A DNA stretch of 41,584 nucleotides from JBBQXK01 sp038251625 (GTDB lineage Bacteria; Pseudomonadota; Alphaproteobacteria; Rhodobacterales; Rhodobacteraceae): positions 1 to 41,584 of the forward strand of contig JBBSBE010000020.1 of NCBI GenBank assembly GCA_038251625.1. The letters are read 5' to 3'. Shown here piece by piece: positions 23,041-31,386 of this stretch. The position numbers were made by a program, and so were the translations under genes. The notes beneath the pieces are model-generated. The model searched no databases. It was not told where the DNA came from and worked only from the letters and a program-made list of their open reading frames with translations. The first letter of the stretch is position 1; every line of letters begins with the position of its first letter.

Positions 23041-24951
23041 ATGACCCTGACCCCCATCCTTGACCGCGTGGCGGGCCCTGCAGATCTGCGATCGCTGACG
23101 GATGCAGAGCTTGCGGCACTGGCGCCGGAGTTGCGGGAAGAGGTGATCCGGGTGGTTTCCGAAACCGGGGGGCATCTGGGGTCTTCGCTGGGGGTGGTGG
23201 AGTTGTCCATCGCCATCCATGCGGTTTTCAACACGCCTGCCGACAAGCTGATCTGGGACGTGGGCCACCAGTGCTACCCCCACAAGATCCTGACCGGGCG
23301 GCGGGAACGGATGCGGACCTTGCGGCAGGGCGGCGGACTTTCCGGATTTACCAAGCGCAGCGAAAGCGATTTCGATCCCTTCGGTGCCGCGCATTCCTCA
23401 ACCTCCATCAGCGCGGCGCTTGGCTTTACCGTCGGGCGCGACATGGGGATGCCCACGGGCGATGCGGTGGCGGTGATCGGCGATGGCGCGATCACGGCTG
23501 GCATGGCCTATGAGGCGATGAATCATGCAGGGCATCTGGGCAAGCGCCTGTTTGTGATCCTGAACGACAACGACATGTCGATTGCCCCGCCCGTGGGCGC
23601 GATGAGCCGCTATCTGACGCGCCTGGGTGCCACGGCACCCGGGGCCGCGCTGCGCGATATCGCCGCCGGGTTCGAGGCGGTGCTGCCGGGGCCGCTGCGC
23701 GACCACGCACGGAAGGCGCGGCAGTTGGTCACCGGCATGCCCGGTGGCGGGACGCTGTTCGAAGAGTTGGGCTTTACATATATCGGGCCTGTCGATGGCC
23801 ATTCGGTGCCAGAGCTTCTGGCCACCCTGCGCGCGGCGCGGGCGCGGGCGACGGGGCCGGTGCTGATCCATGCGATCACGGTGAAGGGCAAGGGCTATGC
23901 GCCCGCCGAAACCTCTGCCGACAAGTACCACGGGGTGGGCAAGTTCGATGTGGCCTCGGGCGCGCAGGCCAAGGCGAAATCGAACGCGCCGTCCTACACC
24001 GGGGTGTTCGGCAACGCGCTGACGGCGGAAGCTGCCGCTGATCCGCGCATCGTGGCGATCACCGCCGCGATGCCGTCGGGCACGGGCGTGGATATCATGG
24101 CCAAGCGCTTTCCGGGCCGCGTTTTTGACGTGGGCATCGCCGAGCAGCACGGCGTGACCTTTTGCGCAGGGATGGCTGCTGCGGGCTTGCGGCCCTTCGC
24201 GGCGATCTATTCGACCTTCCTGCAGCGCGGCTATGACCAGATCGTGCATGACGTGGCCTTGCAGCGCCTGCCGGTGCGCTTTGCCATAGACCGGGCCGGG
24301 CTGGTGGGCCAGGACGGGGCCACGCATGCAGGCGCCTTCGACATCGGGTTTCTGAGCGCGCTGCCCGGCATGGTGGTGATGGCCGCCGGCGACGAGGCGG
24401 AACTGGTGCATATGGTGGCGACCGCCGCGCAGCATGACGAAGGCCCCATCGCGTTCCGCTACCCACGCGGCGAAGGGGTGGGGGTGGAGGTGCCGGAGCG
24501 GGGCACGCCGATCCAGATCGGCAAGGGCCGGGTGCTGATGCAGGGCACGGATGTGGCGATCCTGTGCTTTGGCGCGCATCTTTCGGAATGCAGGCTGGCG
24601 GCGGATATGCTTGCCGAGGCGGGGATCAGCGTCACGCTGGCGGATGCCCGGTTTGCCAAGCCGCTGGACGAGGGGCTGATCGCGCAGCTTTGCCACCATC
24701 ACGCGGCGGTGCTGACGGTCGAGCAGGGCGCGCGCGGCGGGTTTGGTGCGCAGGTGCTGGAATTTGCGTCGAACGCGGGGTTGATGGATGCGGGTGCGCG
24801 TCTGCGCACGCTGACGCTGCCCGACCGGTTCATCGATCAGGCGTCACCGGCCGCGATGTACGTGGAAGCCGGGCTGACGGCGGCGGATATCGCGCGTGCG
24901 GCGTCGCGCGCCATGGGGCGTGCGCCAGGGCTGGCGCTGGTGAAGGGCTAG
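23041..24951 (+). CDS. dxs: 1-deoxy-D-xylulose-5-phosphate synthase
   Basis: This 636-residue thiamine-diphosphate enzyme condenses pyruvate and glyceraldehyde 3-phosphate, the first step of the MEP isoprenoid pathway. GHQCYPHK (His76) and the ThDP motif GDGAITAGMAYEAMNHAGHL with ILNDNDMSI (147-180) are in the N-terminal domain, and DRAGLVGQDGATHAG in the transketolase-like domain. The ATG at 23041 follows GGGAGG by 6 bases. A dxs copy next to puf is typical of Rhodobacter and supplies precursors for pigment. A short GGCG-TTTT-CGCC hairpin follows the stop (24952-24963). Confidence 0.96.
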   Translation: MTLTPILDRVAGPADLRSLTDAELAALAPELREEVIRVVSETGGHLGSSLGVVELSIAIHAVFNTPADKLIWDVGHQCYPHKILTGRRERMRTLRQGGGLSGFTKRSESDFDPFGAAHSSTSISAALGFTVGRDMGMPTGDAVAVIGDGAITAGMAYEAMNHAGHLGKRLFVILNDNDMSIAPPVGAMSRYLTRLGATAPGAALRDIAAGFEAVLPGPLRDHARKARQLVTGMPGGGTLFEELGFTYIGPVDGHSVPELLATLRAARARATGPVLIHAITVKGKGYAPAETSADKYHGVGKFDVASGAQAKAKSNAPSYTGVFGNALTAEAAADPRIVAITAAMPSGTGVDIMAKRFPGRVFDVGIAEQHGVTFCAGMAAAGLRPFAAIYSTFLQRGYDQIVHDVALQRLPVRFAIDRAGLVGQDGATHAGAFDIGFLSALPGMVVMAAGDEAELVHMVATAAQHDEGPIAFRYPRGEGVGVEVPERGTPIQIGKGRVLMQGTDVAILCFGAHLSECRLAADMLAEAGISVTLADARFAKPLDEGLIAQLCHHHAAVLTVEQGARGGFGAQVLEFASNAGLMDAGARLRTLTLPDRFIDQASPAAMYVEAGLTAADIARAASRAMGRAPGLALVKG

Positions 24952-25059
24952 GGCGTTTTCGCCTGATCTGGCGTAGAGGATCGGGCAGGACCGCGATTTC
25001 GGAAATGCACGCAAAGGCGGGTGTGCATCCGATCCGCCAAAGACCGGGTGCAAGACCCT

Positions 25060-25752
25060 TCAGCCAGCGCGCTTCAGTGCGGCGGCGAGGATCGCGGGCA
25101 CTTCGGGCCGTTCGCCGATCGCGGGCAGAAGCGGGCCGCGAAAGCCCGCAGCCTTCAGCGCGTGCGGCACGTCTTCGGCCACGTGGCTGGCGCGCAAGGC
25201 AAAGAACGGCAGGCAGACGGCGGGCCCCAACCCGCGCGCGGCCTGATCGAGGAAGGGCGCTTCCTCGACAAACCCCGTCAGCACCTGCGCGAAGGGGCCA
25301 AGGCGGCCCAGAAGCGAGGCCATGGCGGTTGCGCCCACCGCCGAGGCGCGGGCGACCTGGCTGCCGTGCGCCGCGAGAAGAAGCGTGGATTTGCGCGGAA
25401 CCAGATCTGCGGCCTCCATCCCCTCGAGCGCGGCGCGGGCGCAGAGGATGGGCAGTTCCGGCGCGTGGCCGAAGGCGGGCAAGCGCAGGATGCCGGTGGC
25501 ACCGAGGGCCACGAGGCGGCGGGGCAGTTCGGTCCGGGTGAACCAGCCTTCGGCCATGAAGAAGGGCAGAATGCGTGGATGTTCAAAGTCCTCAAGGGCG
25601 TTTGACAGCGACCCCTCTGCGGCGAGCGTAGCGCCCCTGATGCGCCAATCGGGCAAAAGTGCTGCCACATCGGCGGCGAGCGAGATCATCGCGTGTTCCT
25701 GCGGCGCGGGATCGGAGGGCGAGCCGTGGGCAACGATCAGGGCGTCGGGCAT
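25060..25752 (-). CDS. CbiX-like (sirohydrochlorin chelatase-fold) protein
   Basis: This 230-residue protein has two tandem CbiX-type halves. The first starts with LIVAHGSP (His9) and the second with LLLAAHGSQ (His129). The second half keeps the other metal-site histidine (His189 in FFALRASHVAEDVP), but the first half has FFMAEGWFTRTELP with Trp instead. The family includes cobalt, nickel and iron chelatases for sirohydrochlorin; the true substrate here is unknown. The ATG at 25752 follows GGAGG closely. It is convergent with dxs and may share upstream control with the flavoprotein gene on the same strand. Confidence 0.75.
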   Translation of the reverse strand: MPDALIVAHGSPSDPAPQEHAMISLAADVAALLPDWRIRGATLAAEGSLSNALEDFEHPRILPFFMAEGWFTRTELPRRLVALGATGILRLPAFGHAPELPILCARAALEGMEAADLVPRKSTLLLAAHGSQVARASAVGATAMASLLGRLGPFAQVLTGFVEEAPFLDQAARGLGPAVCLPFFALRASHVAEDVPHALKAAGFRGPLLPAIGERPEVPAILAAALKRAG

Positions 25753-25774
25753 GGGATCCTCCGGTTGGTCGCGC

Positions 25775-25798
25775 GTAGGGTGGGTGCACCCACCCTAC
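25775..25798. repeat. 24-base perfect palindrome (REP-like)
   Basis: The arm GTAGGGTGGGTG is followed immediately by its reverse complement. Similar GTAGGGTGGG palindromes recur in many proteobacterial genomes as intergenic repeats. It lies between the flavoprotein gene and the CbiX-like gene and could act as a bidirectional RNA hairpin. No T-tract follows on the minus strand. Confidence 0.6.
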
Positions 25799-25828
25799 CT
25801 TGCCAGCAGGGACACGTGATATCCCCGG

Positions 25829-27229
25829 TCATCCGTTGCGCCCCGTGATCCAGTTGCCCAAGGCCGCAAGGCGCGAGGGCGTGGTGCCGCCCTTGGCTTC
25901 GGCCCGGTCGGCGGCGTTCAAAAGCGCGTACATGCCGCGCAGGCCCAGCCAGCGAAGCGGTTCGGGTTCCCATTTGCGGACGGTGTGATTGACCCATGGC
26001 AGGCGCGTGAGGTCTGTCTGGCGCCCGAGCGCGAGGTCTGCGAGCGTGCGCCCGGCAAGGTTCGACGTGGAGACGCCCACGCCCACATAGCCGCCCGCCC
26101 AGCCCATGCCCGTGGCGGGATCGAACCCCACCGTTGCGCACCAGTCGCGCGGCACGGCCAGCACGCCGCACCAGGCGTGCGCGATGGGCACGCCCGCGGC
26201 GGCGGGAAAGTGGCGGTGCAGGATGGCGATCAGGCGGCGGATCGTCTCGTCATCCGGGCCGCCTGCATTGTCGGTGCGGCTGCCGTAGCGGTAGGGGATG
26301 CCGCGCGCGCCGACCGCGATGCGCCCCTCGCGGGTGCGCTGGCAGTAGCAGTAGGCATTCGCGAAATCGCCCAGGATTTCTGCGCCGTCCCAGCCGATCT
26401 CAGCCCAAGTTTCGGCGGGCAGCGGGTCGGTCACGATCTGGGCCGAGTTGAGCGGCAGCCAGTCACGTTCGTGGCCGGGCAGGCCAGCGGTAAAGCCTTC
26501 GGTCGCCCGCAGGATCACCGGGGCCGTCACCGTGCCTTGCGCGGTTTCGACACGGCCCGGGCGGAGGCCAATGGCGGCCGTGCCTTCGGCGATGCGCACG
26601 CCGCGCCTTTCGGCGGCGGCGGCAAGGCCGCGCACAAGTTTGGCGGGCTGGATGCGGGCGACACCGCCCACGAGCATGCCCCCCTGCAGCCCCGGCAGGC
26701 GGATGCGCGCCTCTGCCTCGGCGCGCTCGATCAGGCGCACCCGCGCCTCGCCCCAGCCGGTGCGATGCGCCACCTCGGCGCGGGCGCGCACCATCTGGGC
26801 CGGGGTGACGGCCAGCATGAGTTCATCCGTGCGGTGAATATCGGCGTCGATCCCTTCTGCCTCGGCAAAGCCGATCACGGCATCGACGGTGCCACCCATG
26901 GCCGCAACCATGGCGCGGACGCCATCGGCTGTGCCGCTGGTCAGATAGCGGTTGTGGTTCCACGCAAAGCCGCCCGTCAGCCAGCCGCCGTTGCGGCCCG
27001 AGGCGCCAAAGCCCGCGAAATCGCGCTCGAGGATCAGCACGTCGAGATCGGGGCGCAGCGCCTTGAGCGACAGCGCCGTCCAGAGGCCGGTATAGCCCGC
27101 ACCGATGATGCAGACATCGGCCCGCGTATCGCCTGCGAGCGGCGGGCGACGTGCCGGGGCGCCGCCGCTTTCGGCAAACCAGAAGGAAATGCCGCCGGTC
27201 GCGGCGGGCCATGGGGCAGACGCTTGCAT
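25829..27229 (-). CDS. FAD-dependent amine/amino-acid oxidoreductase (DAO family)
   Basis: This 466-residue flavoprotein of the D-amino-acid oxidase fold carries the dinucleotide motif GAGYTG at residues 43-48 and ERDFAGFGASGRNGGWLTG at 68-86, typical of gamma-glutamylputrescine oxidase (PuuB/OrdL-like) and related enzymes. It probably oxidises a secondary amine or amino acid in the cytoplasm, but the substrate is not readable from sequence. The start is the ATG at 27229; 28 upstream in-frame codons have no homology feel. A polyamine-type transporter lies 8 kb away, which fits a polyamine role only loosely. Confidence 0.8.
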   Translation of the reverse strand: MQASAPWPAATGGISFWFAESGGAPARRPPLAGDTRADVCIIGAGYTGLWTALSLKALRPDLDVLILERDFAGFGASGRNGGWLTGGFAWNHNRYLTSGTADGVRAMVAAMGGTVDAVIGFAEAEGIDADIHRTDELMLAVTPAQMVRARAEVAHRTGWGEARVRLIERAEAEARIRLPGLQGGMLVGGVARIQPAKLVRGLAAAAERRGVRIAEGTAAIGLRPGRVETAQGTVTAPVILRATEGFTAGLPGHERDWLPLNSAQIVTDPLPAETWAEIGWDGAEILGDFANAYCYCQRTREGRIAVGARGIPYRYGSRTDNAGGPDDETIRRLIAILHRHFPAAAGVPIAHAWCGVLAVPRDWCATVGFDPATGMGWAGGYVGVGVSTSNLAGRTLADLALGRQTDLTRLPWVNHTVRKWEPEPLRWLGLRGMYALLNAADRAEAKGGTTPSRLAALGNWITGRNG

Positions 27230-27271
27230 GGCTGCGACACTGCGTCCGGAGCGGCGCGCATGCAAGAGTTG

Positions 27272-27289
27272 CGACAAGCGCGCGTGTCG
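27272..27289. promoter_or_regulatory. Inverted repeat in divergent region
   Basis: CGACA-AGCGCGCG-TGTCG lies in the 97 bases between the divergent flavoprotein and membrane-protein genes. It may be an operator for either gene. No clear promoter hexamers are seen around it. Confidence 0.25.
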
Positions 27290-27326
27290 GTATGCTGCGA
27301 GGCGTATTGGCAAAAGGAAGTGTTAC

Positions 27327-28313
27327 ATGTGGGATTTCAGCATCGGACAGGCGCTTGGCCTGATGGCGCGGACGGCGCCTTTCCTCGTCTTTCGGATGAT
27401 CGTCTACTTCGGGATCACGGTTGCGCTGATTCTGGCGACTGGCACCGGCGCGGGGTTGGGCTGGGGGATCGGCAACATCGGGGATGAGGAGTTTCGCACG
27501 TCGGCCACCGCATGGGGCGCCTTTGGCGGGTTCGGGCTGACGGCGGGGGTGATCTTTTTCCTGCGCGATTACATCCTCTACATCGTCAAGGCCGGTCACA
27601 TTGCGGTGATGGTCGAGCTGATGGACGGCGGCACCATTCCCGGCGGGCGCGGGCAGATCGACTATGCCAGCGGGGTGGTCAAGGCGCGGTTTGGCGAGGC
27701 GTCGGCGCTGTTCGCGTTGGACAAGGTCATCAAGGGCGTGGTCGGTGCGGTGACGGGGCTGATCCATGGCTTGCTGTCGATCCTGCCGATTCCGGGGCTG
27801 GACCGGATCATGGGGGTGGTGCGGGCCTATCTGCGCCTGGCCGTGGGGCTGGTGGACGAGGTGATCCTGGCCCATGCGATCCGCACCAGAAGCGACAACC
27901 CCTGGACATCGGCGCAAGAGGCGCTGGTGCTTTACGGGCAGAACGCGAAAGCGATGATGATCAACGCAGCCTGGCTGACGGCGATCGTCTGGGGGCTGTC
28001 CTTCGTGGTTTTCCTTGTGATGCTCGCCCCCGCGGCGGCCGTGGTGTACCTGATGCCGGGGGCGTGGTCGGCGGGGGGGCTGATCTTTGCGCTGGTCTTT
28101 GCCTGGGCGGTCAAGGCGGCGCTGATCGAACCCTTCGCGATTGCGTGCCTTTTGCAGGTGTTCTTCAAGGTCACGGCCGGGCAGGTTCCCGATCCCGCCT
28201 GGGAGGCCCGCATCGCCAATGCGTCCGAGAAGTTCCGCCAGATGGGCGAAAAGGCCAAGGCCTGGGCCGGGCGGCGCTTTGGCGGCGGCGGTGCGGCACC
28301 GGCGGGCCAGTGA
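27327..28313 (+). CDS. Conserved integral membrane protein of unknown function
   Basis: This 328-residue protein has probable membrane segments at about 20-48, 62-85, 217-243 and 249-275, with a long central soluble part rich in amphipathic helix (100-215). The C-terminus is basic and Gly-rich (KAKAWAGRRFGGGGAAP). The ATG at 27327 is preceded by AAAGGAAG with good spacing; a longer open frame upstream is antisense to the flavoprotein gene. I do not recognise a family with a known function. It is followed by the Pcm-like gene on the same strand after about 100 bases. Confidence 0.8.
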   Translation: MWDFSIGQALGLMARTAPFLVFRMIVYFGITVALILATGTGAGLGWGIGNIGDEEFRTSATAWGAFGGFGLTAGVIFFLRDYILYIVKAGHIAVMVELMDGGTIPGGRGQIDYASGVVKARFGEASALFALDKVIKGVVGAVTGLIHGLLSILPIPGLDRIMGVVRAYLRLAVGLVDEVILAHAIRTRSDNPWTSAQEALVLYGQNAKAMMINAAWLTAIVWGLSFVVFLVMLAPAAAVVYLMPGAWSAGGLIFALVFAWAVKAALIEPFAIACLLQVFFKVTAGQVPDPAWEARIANASEKFRQMGEKAKAWAGRRFGGGGAAPAGQ

Positions 28314-28416
28314 CGCGCTGTCACAAATCAGCAAGATCTGCCCCCTAGGTATTGTTGCGGGCCTGTCCTTTCTGTGGCAAGACGACAGGACGAAAACCAG
28401 ACCGATGGGTTCAGAT

Positions 28417-29070
28417 ATGGCCGATTATGCCCGCCGCCGCGTGATGATGGTGGATACGCAGGTCCGCCCGTCGGATGTGACGAAATTTCCGATCATCGAT
28501 GCCATGCTGGCCGTCCCGCGCGAGGTCTATGTTCCGCAGGGGCGGCGCGAGGCGGCCTACATGGGCGAAAACCTGACCATCGGGCCGGGCCGTGTGATGC
28601 TGGAGCCGCGCACGCTGGCCAAGTTTCTGGAGGCGCTGGACATCCGGCGCACCGATCTGGTGCTCGATCTTGGCTGCGGGCTTGGCTATTCGACCGCCGT
28701 GATTGCACGGCTGGCCGAAGCGGTGGTGGCTGTCGAGGAAGACGAGGCGATGGCGTCCGAGGCGCAGCGCACGCTTTCGGCGCAAGGGGTGGACAATGCC
28801 GCCGTCAGCGCGGGGGCGCTGGCTACAGGCGACGGAAAGCACGGGCCCTATGACGCGATCCTGATCGAGGGTGGCGTGGAAGAGGTGCCGGGCGCCGTGC
28901 TGGCGCAACTGAAGGATGGCGGACGGATTGGCGCGCTCTACATGTCGGGCGGGCTTGGGACGGCGAAGCTGGGGTTGAAGCGCGGGGACGAGGTCACGTG
29001 GCGCTTTGCCTTCAACGCGGCTGCCCCCGTTCTGCCGGGGTTCGCGCGCGAGCGCGCATTCCGGCTGTGA
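28417..29070 (+). CDS. Protein-L-isoaspartate O-methyltransferase family protein
   Basis: This 217-residue SAM-dependent methyltransferase has the SAM motif LVLDLGCGLGYSTAVIA in its centre. The N-terminal segment MADYARRRVMMVDTQVRPSD, conserved in the alphaproteobacterial Pcm-like group, sets the start at 28417; an ATG at 28405 would add four residues. The group is annotated as isoaspartate repair enzyme, although the classical Pcm active-site region around residue 55 is only loosely visible, so the substrate is uncertain. It lies 23 bases upstream of the TolC-family gene, a common alphaproteobacterial pairing. Confidence 0.85.
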   Translation: MADYARRRVMMVDTQVRPSDVTKFPIIDAMLAVPREVYVPQGRREAAYMGENLTIGPGRVMLEPRTLAKFLEALDIRRTDLVLDLGCGLGYSTAVIARLAEAVVAVEEDEAMASEAQRTLSAQGVDNAAVSAGALATGDGKHGPYDAILIEGGVEEVPGAVLAQLKDGGRIGALYMSGGLGTAKLGLKRGDEVTWRFAFNAAAPVLPGFARERAFRL

Positions 29071-29093
29071 GGGACGCAGAGAAGGGACAGTCG

Positions 29094-30443
29094 ATGCTTC
29101 ACTGGATGAAACGGGCCGTCGGGGGGCTGGCAATCGTGCTGGCGCTGGGGCAGGGCGCGGCGGCGGAAACGCTGGCCGACACGCTGATTGCGGCCTACCG
29201 CAATTCGAACCTGTTGCAGCAGAACCGTGCGGTGCTGCGGGCGGCGGACGAGGATGTGGCGACGGCAATATCGGCCCTGCGTCCGTTGCTGACCTTCGAT
29301 GGCGACGCCACCTATTCCAACCTGCGGCTTGACCAGTTGCAATCCTCGTTGAGCCTTGCCGCGCAGTTGACGGTTTTCGACAACGGGCGCAACCGGCTGG
29401 GGATCGAGATCGCCAAGGAAAGCGTGCTGGCCACGCGCGAGGCGCTGGTGAGCGTTGAACAGCAGGTGCTGCTGCGTGCGGTCAGCGCCTATGTGAACGT
29501 GCGATTGACGCAGGATATCGTGCGGCTGCGAGAGGCCAACGTACGGCTGATCGGCGAGGAACTGCGCGCCGCGAACAACCGGTTCGAGGCGGGCGACGTG
29601 ACGCGGACGGATGTGGCGCAGGCCGAAGCCTCGCTTGCGGCGGCGCGGTCGAACCTGATTGCAGCGCAGGGCGATCTGCTGGTCGCGCGCGAGGATTTCA
29701 AACTGGCGGTCGGTCGCTACCCCGGTGCGCTTGCGCCGATGCCGCGCGCGCCTGCCACGGCCCGCAATCTGGACGAAGCGCGCGGGATCGCGGCCCGGAC
29801 ACATCCGTCGGTGCGTCAGGCGCAGCGGCAGGTGACGGTGAGCGAATTGGGCGTGGCACTGTCGAAGGCGCGCATCGGCCCAAGTGTGACAGCGGGCATT
29901 TCGCTGGGCGTGGACGATCAGGGCGACGAGACGAAGAGCGCATCGCTGAATTTCTCGCAGACGCTGTATGCGGGCGGGCAGCTTTCCGCGCTCTACCGCC
30001 AATCGCTGGCGTCGCGCGATCAATCGCGCGCGATCCTGTTGCAGACGAGCGCCGAGATTGCGCAGGCGGTCGGGCAGGCCTGGGCCAATGTGACGGTGGC
30101 GGCGGCTTCGGTCAGATCGTCGGACGATCAGATCCGCGCGGCACAGATCGCCTTTGACGGGGTGCGCGAAGAGGCGCGGCTGGGGTCTCGCACAACGCTT
30201 GATGTGCTGGATTCCGAGCAGAACCTGCTGACCGCACGAACCAACCGCGTATCCGCCGAGGCGACCCGTGCCACGGGCGTTTATTCGTTGCTGTCTGCGA
30301 TGGGGCTTTTGACGGTGGACCATCTGCGCCTTGGCATCCCGACCTACGATCCGGCGGCCTATTACAACGCGGTCAAGAACGCCCCGGCAACCTCGGCCCA
30401 AGGCAAAAAGCTGGACCGGATCCTGGAAAAGATCGGCCGTTGA
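29094..30443 (+). CDS. tolC: TolC-family outer membrane efflux protein
   Basis: This 449-residue outer-membrane factor has a signal peptide of about 24 residues (cleavage after QGAAA), then two internally similar halves of long alpha-helical hairpins, as in TolC. Visible repeat landmarks are ANNRFEAGDVTRTDVAQAEA in the first half and EEARLGSRTTLDVLDSEQN in the second. It forms the outer-membrane channel for type I secretion or RND efflux. There is no lipoprotein cysteine, so it is TolC-like rather than OprM-like. The ATG at 29094 follows GAAGGGA. Confidence 0.92.
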   Translation: MLHWMKRAVGGLAIVLALGQGAAAETLADTLIAAYRNSNLLQQNRAVLRAADEDVATAISALRPLLTFDGDATYSNLRLDQLQSSLSLAAQLTVFDNGRNRLGIEIAKESVLATREALVSVEQQVLLRAVSAYVNVRLTQDIVRLREANVRLIGEELRAANNRFEAGDVTRTDVAQAEASLAAARSNLIAAQGDLLVAREDFKLAVGRYPGALAPMPRAPATARNLDEARGIAARTHPSVRQAQRQVTVSELGVALSKARIGPSVTAGISLGVDDQGDETKSASLNFSQTLYAGGQLSALYRQSLASRDQSRAILLQTSAEIAQAVGQAWANVTVAAASVRSSDDQIRAAQIAFDGVREEARLGSRTTLDVLDSEQNLLTARTNRVSAEATRATGVYSLLSAMGLLTVDHLRLGIPTYDPAAYYNAVKNAPATSAQGKKLDRILEKIGR

Positions 30444-30474
30444 GGCTGCGTTAAGGATTGGTGTGCACCTCTTC

Positions 30475-30503
30475 TTGTGCCATGCGGCGGGCTTGGCTAC
30501 ACT
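30475..30503 (+). promoter_or_regulatory. Candidate sigma70 promoter before the PopZ-like gene
   Basis: TTGTGC (30475-30480) and TACACT (30498-30503) are 17 bases apart in the 96-base gap after tolC. The match to consensus is moderate and mainly in the first three -35 bases. Confidence 0.3.
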
Positions 30504-30539
30504 TTGGCCAATAACAGCGCCAGGGCAGGGCGGGGCAGT

Positions 30540-31367
30540 ATGTCGGACACCATGACCTCGGGTGAGATCGAAGACGTTCTGTCGTCGATCCGCAGGCTTG
30601 TGACAGAGGATTTGAAGCCGCACGCGCGTCTTGATCTGTCCGCGTCCGCACCCTCACCCGAACCCGCCAAGCTGATGCTGACGCCCGCGCTGCGGGTGGG
30701 CGAGGGGCCGGGGCCTTTGGTTCTGGGTCAGCCGGTTGCAGCCAGGCCCGGACCCACAGACCCGCCCGAACCTGCCGCGCGGCTGGACGGGGTGGTGGCC
30801 ACGATCGGTGCGGCGGTCGAGGCCTTGCCCGAGACGTGGGAATCCGAGACGGGCGATGCGTCGATCACGGGCCTTGCCTTTGCGTCGACCCGTGCCCGCA
30901 CGGCCGCACCGTCTGCCCCCGATCCGTGGGACGAGCCAGAGGATGCGGACGGCCGCGCCGACGCGGTGGAAGCCGCGCCCGCCGCTGAAGAGGCCGATGC
31001 CGCTGCCCCGGACGACGCCGAGGCCGCGTTCGTGCATCGCACCGCGATGGACCGTGCGGAAGCCGCAGCGCTGGCCGAGATCGCAGAAACGGAAGCGGCG
31101 GATGCGGCCGTCGATTGGGATGATGCGGTCGATGTGCCGCCGGGTGCTGCGTTTCAGGTTGGGGGCGATGACAGTCTGACAGACCCCGATATGGACGATC
31201 TGGACGCCGAGATGCCACAGATCGACGAGGCAATGCTGCGCGATCTGGTGCGCGACGTGCTGCGCGAGGAATTGCAGGGCCCCTTGGGCGAGCGTATCAC
31301 CCGCAATATCCGCAAGCTGGTGCGGGCCGAGGTCAATCGGGCCCTCACGACGCGCGACCTCGACTGA
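30540..31367 (+). CDS. Acidic PopZ-like (DUF2497-type) protein
   Basis: This 275-residue protein has a short N-terminal helix (SGEIEDVLSSIRRLVTED, residues 7-24), a KLMLTPALRV segment, a long Pro/Ala/Asp/Glu-rich and probably disordered middle (about 55-230), and a C-terminal basic/acidic helix (RDLVRDVLREELQGPLGERI). This three-part design resembles PopZ, the polar organising protein of alphaproteobacteria, whose N-terminal helix has the EEILASIR pattern. The resemblance is by architecture and short motif only. The ATG at 30540 has a weak ribosome site (GGGCGGGG). Confidence 0.65.
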   Translation: MSDTMTSGEIEDVLSSIRRLVTEDLKPHARLDLSASAPSPEPAKLMLTPALRVGEGPGPLVLGQPVAARPGPTDPPEPAARLDGVVATIGAAVEALPETWESETGDASITGLAFASTRARTAAPSAPDPWDEPEDADGRADAVEAAPAAEEADAAAPDDAEAAFVHRTAMDRAEAAALAEIAETEAADAAVDWDDAVDVPPGAAFQVGGDDSLTDPDMDDLDAEMPQIDEAMLRDLVRDVLREELQGPLGERITRNIRKLVRAEVNRALTTRDLD

Positions 31368-31386
31368 CCGTGCGGCGGGCGGCCCG

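Noticed and set aside
28362..28389. CCTGTC...GACAGG inverted repeat before the Pcm-like gene as a PpsR site or terminator.
   Set aside because: The loop is 16 bases, the half-site spacing does not fit PpsR and there is no T-tract.
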